DNA from: Chlamydia trachomatis
GTDB taxonomy: Bacteria > Chlamydiota > Chlamydiia > Chlamydiales > JAAKFR01
NCBI GenBank assembly: GCA_945861315.1
Contig: CAMAUB010000096.1
Coordinates: forward strand, 1-5,661
Direction of reading: 5' to 3'
Length of the DNA stretch: 5,661 bases
Numbering within the stretch: the stretch's first letter is position 1; every line of letters starts with the position of its first letter. Positions 1 through 5,604 of the stretch are shown one piece after another. Below the pieces are notes generated by a model that worked only from the letters and a program-made list of their open reading frames with translations, did not search any database and had not been told where the DNA came from. The position numbers and the translations under genes are program-made.

Positions 1-574
1 CGTAAAGTTCGCTCTCCTTTTGAATCATGGCGCGCTTATCTCTTGCAGTATTCGAATCGAGAATCCCGGCTCTCAAATCGGCATCAATCGCCATCTGTTT
101 ACCTGGCATCGCATCTAAACGGAATCGAGCCGCTACTTCAGCAACTCGCTCAGCACCCTTAATCACAACGATAAATTGCACGATAGTTATAATCAAAAAG
201 ATAACAAGACCAACGACATAGTCTCCACCAACAACAAACTCACCAAAAGCTTGAATGATTTCTCCAGCATAGGCATGAAGCAAAATCTGCCTTGTGGTAG
301 CAATACTCACTCCGAGCCGAAATAGCGTCGTAACAAGGAGCATCGCAGGGAACATGGAAAGGTGGATGGCAGAAGGGAGATAGAGGGCTACCATTAAAAT
401 TGAAACAGCAGCAGTTAGGTTGAAAGTGATTAGAAGGTCGATGAGAGCTGGTGGGACTGGAATGACAATCATCAAAATGACAGCCATAATCCAAACAGCC
501 AAGATCAAATCACTTGACTGATTGATCGCTCGTAGAGCTTTATCTCCGCTAAAAAATCCTCCTAACCTAGCCAC
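1..574 (-). CDS. sctV: Type III secretion export gate protein SctV (CdsV/LcrD/FlhA family), N-terminal part, cut by window edge
   Basis: SctV forms the nonameric export gate ring in the inner membrane below the T3SS needle, and its cytoplasmic C-domain receives chaperone-substrate complexes. The window contains 191 codons from the start; the other membrane helices and the whole cytoplasmic domain lie beyond the left edge. Membrane segments are visible at about residues 21-40, 45-66 and 119-138. The FHIPEP family signature is clear at about 143-167 (RVAEVAARF, LDAMPGKQM, AIDADL), and LFRLGVSIATTRQIL at 84-98 matches the conserved family segment. The start is a GTG at 574-572, three bases after the sctU stop. 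That stop is in the same frame, so no start further upstream is possible. An AGAGG abuts the GTG, which is close for a ribosome site, so translational coupling to sctU is likely. Family identity is very secure; the exact start is an inference. Confidence 0.96.
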   Translation of the reverse strand, partial: MARLGGFFSGDKALRAINQSSDLILAVWIMAVILMIVIPVPPALIDLLITFNLTAAVSILMVALYLPSAIHLSMFPAMLLVTTLFRLGVSIATTRQILLHAYAGEIIQAFGEFVVGGDYVVGLVIFLIITIVQFIVVIKGAERVAEVAARFRLDAMPGKQMAIDADLRAGILDSNTARDKRAMIQKESELY

Positions 575-577
575 CCT

Positions 578-1636
578 CTATTCCAGTCCTTTTTCAGGAT
601 TAAGTGATGCGAGATAGAGTAAAATTTCTCCAATCGCCTCATAGGTCGATTCCGGAATAAATTTATTTATCTCACCATCATCTAGCAATTCATGTGCCAA
701 AGGCACATTACGCATTATAGGGATATTATGTTTCTCTGCAGCATTTATTATCATAAGTGCCTGATTTCCTTTGCCCATAGCGAGAATCCAGGGAGCTTTG
801 TATTTTTGAGGCTCATACCCGATTGCTACCGCAATATCTTCAGGATTTGTCACAATTGTCTTTGCTCTTCTCACTTTGTTCACTCCTCCATCGTCATAAG
901 CGATCTCTTGAGCAATTTGCCGTCTCTTACTCTTGATTTCTGGGTTTCCTTCAGTATCCTTATACTCCTGTTTTACCTCAAATTTCTCCATCTTCATCTC
1001 TTTAGAAAAGTTAAGACGTTGATAGATAAGGTCAGCAATAGCAATGATGGTAAAATAAATACCTACTATAAGTGAAATTTTTAATAAAATAACCTTGAAA
1101 ATATGGGCTGATACCACTACAGGAACAGATATCGCTACGATAATATCTTGTATATGATATTTAATAATCAAGTAGATAAGAAAGGCTGCGCCGAAAATCT
1201 TTAACGTTGATTTGATCAGTTCAATCACCGTTTTCATTTTGAATTTCTGTTGAAGATTTTTGACGATGTTAAATTTTTTAATATCGGGCTTGAATACCTC
1301 AACAGAAAATGTTGGGCCTACTGTGAGAAACCCAACGATCATTCCAACGATACTCACCACAATACAAATGGGAAGAGAAGCGTATAAAATGACATAGATC
1401 ATTTCCTTAAGGAAGTAGGGGGCGGTTGCAGTTAGATCTGTTTTAGTGGCAACTGTGAGCATAGCCAGCATAAAGCCAGCTAACTTATCATATAGAAAAC
1501 CAGCTGTATAAAGTGTCATTGCGATAGCCGTGACAAAGGTTAGCGCAGAGGGGAAGTCTTGTGATTTTGCGACTTGCCCCTTTTTACGCGCGTCTTTCAG
1601 CTTTTTCGGGGTTGCCTTTTCGGTTTTTTCAGCCAT
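578..1636 (-). CDS. sctU: Type III secretion export apparatus switch protein SctU (CdsU/YscU/FlhB family), complete
   Basis: SctU sits at the inner-membrane export gate and switches the apparatus between early (needle) and later substrates after autocleavage of its cytoplasmic domain. The product is 352 residues, normal for the family. It opens with the hallmark basic stretch EKTEKATPKKLKDARKKGQV, followed by four membrane regions at about residues 32-61, 78-110, 140-160 and 180-206. A charged linker leads to the cytoplasmic domain from about 207. The autocleavage site, NPTH in most family members, reads NPED here (264-267, bases 836-847). The reading frame stays open upstream to an ATG at 1714. 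I chose the ATG at 1636 because family homology begins exactly there and the 26 extra residues look unrelated. No good Shine-Dalgarno is visible (AGAAAA only). It is followed by sctV after 3 bp, the order known from Chlamydia cdsU-cdsV. Confidence 0.97.
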   Translation of the reverse strand: MAEKTEKATPKKLKDARKKGQVAKSQDFPSALTFVTAIAMTLYTAGFLYDKLAGFMLAMLTVATKTDLTATAPYFLKEMIYVILYASLPICIVVSIVGMIVGFLTVGPTFSVEVFKPDIKKFNIVKNLQQKFKMKTVIELIKSTLKIFGAAFLIYLIIKYHIQDIIVAISVPVVVSAHIFKVILLKISLIVGIYFTIIAIADLIYQRLNFSKEMKMEKFEVKQEYKDTEGNPEIKSKRRQIAQEIAYDDGGVNKVRRAKTIVTNPEDIAVAIGYEPQKYKAPWILAMGKGNQALMIINAAEKHNIPIMRNVPLAHELLDDGEINKFIPESTYEAIGEILLYLASLNPEKGLE

Positions 1637-1642
1637 TTTTCT

Positions 1643-1670
1643 AGTATAGCTGATTTCTAATACAGAACAA
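1643..1670 (-). promoter_or_regulatory. Candidate sigma70/sigma66-type promoter for sctU-sctV
   Basis: On the minus strand, TTGTTC (1670-1665) and TATACT (1648-1643) are separated by 16 bases. The -10 box matches the consensus at five of six positions and the -35 at four of six. Transcription would be expected to start around 1636-1637, at the chosen sctU ATG, so the message would have almost no leader. This is a pattern match only; a promoter further upstream, inside the divergent gene, is not excluded. Confidence 0.4.
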
Positions 1671-1681
1671 CCTCTTTGCGC

Positions 1682-1710
1682 TTGATTAATTCTAAATAGA
1701 GATGTATAGT
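1682..1710 (+). promoter_or_regulatory. Candidate promoter for the duplicated solenoid gene
   Basis: TTGATT (1682-1687) and TATAGT (1705-1710) are separated by 17 bases. The -10 box matches at five of six positions and the -35 at four of six. The predicted transcription start is around 1717. This would exclude the ATG at 1702 and favour the in-frame ATG at 1720 as translation start, with only a few leader bases. It lies back to back with the candidate sctU promoter. This is motif evidence only. Confidence 0.35.
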
Positions 1711-3819
1711 GCACGTCATATGAGCGCAGAAGCAGTTAGTAGTCTCACAAGTAGAATGAGACAGGTCGGTCTTAGTAGATGTCTTGAATCTCAGTTAGAG
1801 TTAGATCAAGTGAATACTTCAGAGCAGGTCGACAAACTTTTGCGTCAAGGCTTAGATTTTGATCCCAATACCATAATACTTTTTCTGTTAAGTGAACATC
1901 AGATTGCTTTAACGCCTGGAACACTTCACGTCTTAATGGCTAGAGGAGCTGTTTGCCCTCCAGAAATCTACGCAGAATTGCACTGTTGTAATGACACTGT
2001 CGATGAGATTGTTCTATTTCTGATGGAACGGGGTATCTATCCTGTAAATCCTTCAGCGGATCACTTGAAGGCAGCACTTGAAGCGCGCTGTAGTTTTGAT
2101 ACGTATCGACGTTTATGTCAGCTAGGTTGTCAGCCTAATCAACAAACATTTGCCTATGCAGGATTTTGCGGGACTCCAAGTCAGGTGGTTTTTCATCTTC
2201 TCTCTCTAAGGATGTTTCCTAATCCAGATGTTCTTACAGAGTTTTTGCTAAATTTAGGAAATTGGGAAGAAGACGAGAACTTTGTGCCTGCCTTTCAGGC
2301 GCTTGTTGATGCTCTTCCAGTAGGAGAGGTAGCTACTACAGAAATGCTACATATTGCCATTGACAATCGCTTGCCAAATATGGTTCTTCAAATTCTTATG
2401 CATCGTGGTGCCAGAATTGATCATTGCACTTATGTTAAGTTGGTCGTTGCTCAAAACAGTACTGACTGGATGATGGAATACTTAAGTCTTGATGTGCACC
2501 CGTTTATTGCCTTAGCTGTACAAGAGGTAGTTCGCTTTGTTGAAAGCGGTCAGTTGGAAGGTATTGAGGCTCGCTTAGCTGATACTTTATCTGATTGCGA
2601 AGCAACAACAGAAATGCTCAATATTGCTTTGGAGCTAAATGTATCTGAGAGGCTGATTCAGTGGATGATTGAAACGAAAGGAGCTCGACCCGATAGAGCA
2701 TCACGGAGTATGGTTCTTATCAGAGGTGAGTCTCCACCTTTTCGTGAGGATTCAACTTTTACAGGTAGCATGAAACACATCAGTTTTAATGAACGCCTAG
2801 AAACCTATTTAACCCGCTTAGCCAGCTCAGAAGAGGTTGATGTACTTTTGCTTCGGGACTTGGATTTTGATCCGAGCACCGTAATACTTTCGCTTTTAAA
2901 TGATTATCAGATTGCTTTAACGCCTGGAACACTTCACGTCTTAATGGCTAGAGGAGCTGTTTGCCCTCCAGAAATCTACCAAGCATTGCAGTGTTGTGTT
3001 GGGACTGTCGATGAAATTGTTCCATTTTTGATGGAACGCGGTATCTACCCCTTATGTCCTTCAGCGGTTCACTTGAAGCTAGCACTTAATGCTCGCTGTA
3101 GTTTTGAGACGTATGAGCTTTTATGTCAGCTGGGTTGCCAGCCTAATCAACAAACGTTAGCCTATGCAGGATATTGCGGGGCTCCAAGTCGTGTGATTTT
3201 TCACCTTCTCTCTCTAGGGGTGTTTCCTAATTCAGATGTTCTTTTAGATTTTTTGATAAATTTAGAAGATTGGGAAGATGACGAGAGCTTTGTACCTGCC
3301 CTTCGAGCACTTATTGACGCTCTTCCAGGAGACCAGCATGCTACTACAGAAATGCTACATATTGCCATCGATTATCGACTTCCAGACGAGATTCTTCACA
3401 TTCTTATGCTTCATGGCGCCCAAATTAATCATTTCACTTATGTTAAGATGGTCGTTGTTCAAAAAAATACTGAGTGGATGATGGAACGCTTAGGCAGTGA
3501 TGCACACCCATTTATTACCTTTGCTATAAGTGAGCTAGGTCGCCTCAATGAAGGGGCTATCCTAGCTGGAGCTAAAACTCTCCATTTGCAAGGTGTTGAT
3601 GAGGCTCGCTTAGCTGATACTTTATCTGATTGCGAAGCAACAACAGAAATGCTCAATATTGCTTTGCAGCTCAATGTCTCTGAGCTGTTGATTCAGTGGA
3701 TGATTGAGCAGAGAGGGGCTCGCCCAGATAAAACATCCAAGCATTTGCTTTCTATCAGAGGTACTTCTCCATCTTTGATGCAACTGATTCTTTCATATCT
3801 TGAAAGTGAGGAGATGTAA
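1702..3819 (+). CDS. Unrecognised 705-residue protein made of two tandem ~325-residue helical-repeat modules
   Basis: I do not recognise this protein. Residues about 22-345 (module A) and 358-690 (module B) are tandem copies. A hand count over 232 aligned residues (47-278 against 383-614) gives about 69% identity, and module B has a nine-residue insertion near 619-633. Within each module, turn-like G-x-x-P/D positions recur every 27-34 residues (for example P85, P114, P145, P173, P206, D240, P267, P330). They are flanked by amphipathic helices, as in ankyrin- or PPR-like alpha-solenoids, so a protein-binding scaffold is the likeliest shape. The closest-looking segments (TTEMLHIAI, ILMHRGARID) resemble divergent ankyrin repeats. 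No signal peptide, membrane segment or catalytic motif is seen. The start may be ATG 1702 or the in-frame ATG 1720 (giving 699 residues); neither has a proper Shine-Dalgarno. It is divergent to sctU and ends one base before a large palindrome. It is surely a real gene, because the reading frame is long and intact and both copies diverge while staying in frame. Confidence 0.9.
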   Translation: MYSARHMSAEAVSSLTSRMRQVGLSRCLESQLELDQVNTSEQVDKLLRQGLDFDPNTIILFLLSEHQIALTPGTLHVLMARGAVCPPEIYAELHCCNDTVDEIVLFLMERGIYPVNPSADHLKAALEARCSFDTYRRLCQLGCQPNQQTFAYAGFCGTPSQVVFHLLSLRMFPNPDVLTEFLLNLGNWEEDENFVPAFQALVDALPVGEVATTEMLHIAIDNRLPNMVLQILMHRGARIDHCTYVKLVVAQNSTDWMMEYLSLDVHPFIALAVQEVVRFVESGQLEGIEARLADTLSDCEATTEMLNIALELNVSERLIQWMIETKGARPDRASRSMVLIRGESPPFREDSTFTGSMKHISFNERLETYLTRLASSEEVDVLLLRDLDFDPSTVILSLLNDYQIALTPGTLHVLMARGAVCPPEIYQALQCCVGTVDEIVPFLMERGIYPLCPSAVHLKLALNARCSFETYELLCQLGCQPNQQTLAYAGYCGAPSRVIFHLLSLGVFPNSDVLLDFLINLEDWEDDESFVPALRALIDALPGDQHATTEMLHIAIDYRLPDEILHILMLHGAQINHFTYVKMVVVQKNTEWMMERLGSDAHPFITFAISELGRLNEGAILAGAKTLHLQGVDEARLADTLSDCEATTEMLNIALQLNVSELLIQWMIEQRGARPDKTSKHLLSIRGTSPSLMQLILSYLESEEM
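1765..2736 (+). repeat. Tandem duplication, module A (within the 705-residue gene)
   Basis: First copy of a roughly 1-kb intragenic duplication, encoding residues about 22-345. It aligns with module B at a constant offset of 1008 bases up to around base 2550 and 1035 bases afterwards, the difference being nine extra codons in B. Two patches are identical at nucleotide level: bases 1898-1971 (74 bp) match 2906-2979, and 2565-2631 (67 bp) match 3600-3666. A third patch, 2332-2360 (29 bp), matches 3340-3368. The outer boundaries are approximate because similarity fades gradually. Confidence 0.93.
2773..3771 (+). repeat. Tandem duplication, module B (within the 705-residue gene)
   Basis: Second copy of the intragenic duplication, encoding residues about 358-690. 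A linker of about 12 residues without similarity (346-357) joins it to module A. It carries a nine-codon insertion just before the shared EARLADTLSD segment. After the module the protein has only a 15-residue tail (residues 691-705), ending SYLESEEM. Confidence 0.93.
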
Positions 3820-3985
3820 ATATACTCCTCCAAGCTCAAAATGAGAATTTCGGCCGGCGTGAAAGCTCTCGGGATTGATCGATCGCAATCGACCCAATAT
3901 TAGAAATATGGGGTCGATTGCGATCGATCAATCCCGAGGCTTTGACGCGGCCCAAATTTATCATTTTGAACTTGGAGGAGTATAT
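3820..3985. repeat. 166-bp near-perfect palindrome (long inverted repeat; MITE-like or structured intergenic element)
   Basis: The left arm (3820-3895) pairs with the right arm (3911-3985) with seven mismatches and one unpaired base (T3867). The outer 15 bp (3820-3834 with 3971-3985) and the inner 28 bp (3868-3895 with 3911-3938) are perfect. Between the arms, ATATT (3897-3901) and AATAT (3905-3909) pair again around a three-base AGA loop, so almost the whole element folds into one hairpin. The ends read TATACTCCTCC...GGAGGAGTATA, which fits insertion at a TA dinucleotide as in IS630/mariner-derived MITEs, though this is inference. There is no T-run after the right arm, so it does not look like an ordinary intrinsic terminator, but a hairpin this size would probably block readthrough or act as a processing site. 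It begins one base after the stop of the preceding gene. Confidence 0.9.
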
Positions 3986-4064
3986 GTGGGAATTTTGATG
4001 ACAACCCTGTCTATAAGACGCGGGTACTTTTGTTCATAGCTGAATTTTGTTTGTAAGTGAAGGC

Positions 4065-4093
4065 TTGTCATCATATTGTCTACACGTTATGAT
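4065..4093 (+). promoter_or_regulatory. Likely sigma70/sigma66-type promoter for the beta-helix gene and ispA
   Basis: TTGTCA (4065-4070) and TATGAT (4088-4093) are separated by 17 bases, and each box matches the consensus at five of six positions. This is the best promoter match in the window. Transcription would start near 4100, giving a leader of about 88 bases before the ATG at 4188. The leader contains a small possible hairpin (GTGTT 4122-4126, AACAC 4130-4134) and ends in a pyrimidine-rich stretch. The rest of 3986-4187 shows nothing else I can support. Confidence 0.6.
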
Positions 4094-4187
4094 CAGCGAA
4101 ACTCTTCTATATGGAATGGGGGTGTTATAAACACTTCCACACCACCTGAAGAGGAAGAATAATTTATATATATTTTCTCTTTTCTCT

Positions 4188-4811
4188 ATGCCTATGGAAT
4201 TCTACCCTTCCCGCTTTTTTGAACAGCTTATCGACTTGTTCTCCCCAAATGAACCGGTATGGAATGCTCTTAGCAAACTCCATAGCTATCTTTTGACCTT
4301 GAAACTAGGCAAAATAGAGGGAGAGGTGAGTCGTGAAGCGACTCTTATTAATCCTGAGCAGATCTATATTGGGAAAAACAGCAGGGTTGAAGCTGGAGCT
4401 TATTTGGTCGGTCCCCTTTGGATTGGGGAAAACTGTCAGATTCGCCACGCAGCGTACTTAAGAGGAGATGTCCTTGTCGGAGATCATTGCGTGATCGGTC
4501 ATGCAACTGAGGCGAAGAATGCCGTGTTTTTGGACCATTCACAAGCGGGACACTTTGCTTATGTGGGAGATTCTATCTTAGGAGCTCATGTTAATTTAGG
4601 CGCTGGGACAAAATGCGCTAATCTTCGCTTTGATCATAAAAACGTTAAAGTAAAAGGGATAGATACTGGATTGAGGAAGTTTGGCGCTATTTTTGCCGAT
4701 GGAGCACAAACGGGATGCAATGTTGTGACCAATCCGGGAACAATAATGGAAAAAGGGAGTGTAGCAGCTCCTTGTAAGAGTGTTCATGGAATCGTATCAA
4801 AGCTGCGTTGA
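4188..4811 (+). CDS. GlmU-like left-handed beta-helix (hexapeptide repeat) acyltransferase-type protein
   Basis: This 207-residue protein corresponds to the C-terminal acetyltransferase half of GlmU; the N-terminal uridylyltransferase domain is absent. Chlamydiaceae carry a similar short protein annotated glmU next to ispA (from memory). A helical lead (about 1-45) is followed by hexapeptide-repeat coils from about 52 to 195. The segment AGHFAYVGDSILGAHVNLGAG (120-140) aligns with the GlmU active-site region. H122 corresponds to the E. coli GlmU catalytic histidine (H363), Y125 to Y366, N136 to N377 and N145 to N386, so catalysis is plausible. The likely reaction is N-acetyl transfer to an amino sugar phosphate, but the true substrate is unknown, hence no gene symbol. 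No Shine-Dalgarno lies near the ATG; the leader just before it is pyrimidine-rich, and GAAGAGGAAG lies about 30 bases upstream. ATG 4194 is an alternative start. The 3' end overlaps ispA by 26 bp. Confidence 0.92.
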   Translation: MPMEFYPSRFFEQLIDLFSPNEPVWNALSKLHSYLLTLKLGKIEGEVSREATLINPEQIYIGKNSRVEAGAYLVGPLWIGENCQIRHAAYLRGDVLVGDHCVIGHATEAKNAVFLDHSQAGHFAYVGDSILGAHVNLGAGTKCANLRFDHKNVKVKGIDTGLRKFGAIFADGAQTGCNVVTNPGTIMEKGSVAAPCKSVHGIVSKLR

Positions 4812-5604
4812 ACAAAAAATTGCTGAATCAATCACCTCTTTTGGGCCTAAATCACCCCTAAGAGATGCAGTTGAATACTCTCTGACAAATGGGGGCAAGC
4901 GCACTCGCTCCTCTCTCGTTTATCTGATTGCCAGTGAGATTGGAAAAAATCAAGACGTTGGTGACGCTGCATTAGCAGTTGAATTTTTTCATACCGCTTC
5001 ACTTATTGCAGATGATCTTCCCTGCATGGATAATGATGATCTAAGAAGGGGAGTCCCCTCTCTTCATAAAAAATTTGGTGAAGCTGCAGCAATTTTAGCA
5101 ACTTATGCGCTTATTGCAGAAGGATATGAAAGAATTCGCCTAGCCTCTCAAAATTGTTCATTTGAAGTGATGCAATTAGCCTTTGCCTATGCTACTAAAA
5201 ATACAGGAATTTTAGGAGCGACAGGTGGGCAGTATTTAGATCTTTACAATCCTGAAAATATTCAGCTTGTCATTGAAAAGAAGACGGGAACTCTTTTTGA
5301 AATTGCATTTGTTTTTGGATGGCTTTTTGGTGGGGGAGATATCAATGAAATTGAGAGGGTCAAAAAAGCAGCACACCATTTTGGGATGGCCTTTCAGCTT
5401 CGTGATGATTTAGAAGATATTGACCAAGATTCAAAGGAAAAAAACTATGCCTTATCTCATGGAAAAAATCTCACAAAACAAACATTTCATCAAACTATAG
5501 AGCAGTTTGCTGAAACGATCGATTCGCTTAAACTAAATGCAAAGCGCTTTTTAATGAGTAAAACTAGTCTTAGTAACCTCAGTTTTGGGTTGATTTCTTT
5601 GTAA
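4786..5604 (+). CDS. ispA: Polyprenyl (farnesyl/geranylgeranyl) diphosphate synthase, IspA type, complete
   Basis: The enzyme condenses isopentenyl diphosphate with allylic diphosphates to make C15 or C20 prenyl chains, the precursors for undecaprenyl carrier and quinone side chains, in the cytoplasm. The product is 272 residues, slightly short for the family (about 290-300). Motifs, numbered from ATG 4786, are GGKRTR (36-41), the first aspartate-rich motif DDLPCMD (76-82) with the four-residue spacing of bacterial type II enzymes, GGQYLDL, KTG (166-168), and the second aspartate-rich motif DDLED (207-211). ATG 4786 was chosen over the in-frame GTG 4780 because AAGAG sits five bases upstream of it. 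Oddly, the usual GD of the conserved AGDAL segment is TY here (106-107). It overlaps the beta-helix gene by 26 bp, which implies co-transcription and translational coupling. Chain length (C15 or C20) cannot be fixed from sequence alone. Confidence 0.95.
   Translation: MESYQSCVEQKIAESITSFGPKSPLRDAVEYSLTNGGKRTRSSLVYLIASEIGKNQDVGDAALAVEFFHTASLIADDLPCMDNDDLRRGVPSLHKKFGEAAAILATYALIAEGYERIRLASQNCSFEVMQLAFAYATKNTGILGATGGQYLDLYNPENIQLVIEKKTGTLFEIAFVFGWLFGGGDINEIERVKKAAHHFGMAFQLRDDLEDIDQDSKEKNYALSHGKNLTKQTFHQTIEQFAETIDSLKLNAKRFLMSKTSLSNLSFGLISL

Noticed and set aside
240..494. 84-codon minus-strand open frame with many Cys and His residues
   Set aside because: It is out of frame within sctV, whose frame carries unmistakable family motifs over the same bases.
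561..566. Perfect AGGAGG on the minus strand just inside sctV
   Set aside because: No start codon follows at usable distance in any frame that continues SctV; it simply encodes part of the N-terminus after the GTG.
692..1075. 127-codon plus-strand open frame opposite sctU
   Set aside because: Shadow of the sctU coding strand; no recognisable domain and no promoter or ribosome site.
3841..3903. 20-codon plus-strand open frame inside the left arm of the palindrome
   Set aside because: No ribosome site, very short and wholly within the repeat; no independent support.
3836..3964. 42-codon minus-strand open frame spanning the palindrome (ATG at 3964, stop at 3836)
   Set aside because: It reads through both arms of the inverted repeat, has no convincing ribosome site facing its ATG, and its content is dictated by the palindrome. 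Likely a chance frame of the kind often annotated as a tiny hypothetical.
3820..3985. Palindrome as an ordinary rho-independent terminator
   Set aside because: The stem is far longer than typical and no run of T follows the right arm; only a general barrier role remains possible.
3996..4073. Nine-base inverted repeat TGATGACAA / TTGTCATCA (3996-4004, 4065-4073) as an operator
   Set aside because: The arms are 60 bases apart and similarity does not extend beyond nine bases. The right arm overlaps the -35 box, so a regulator site is possible, but chance is as likely.
4111..4149. 12-codon leader peptide upstream of the beta-helix gene, with a small hairpin (4122-4134)
   Set aside because: No ribosome site, no run of regulatory codons, and the stem is only five pairs; not enough for an attenuator.
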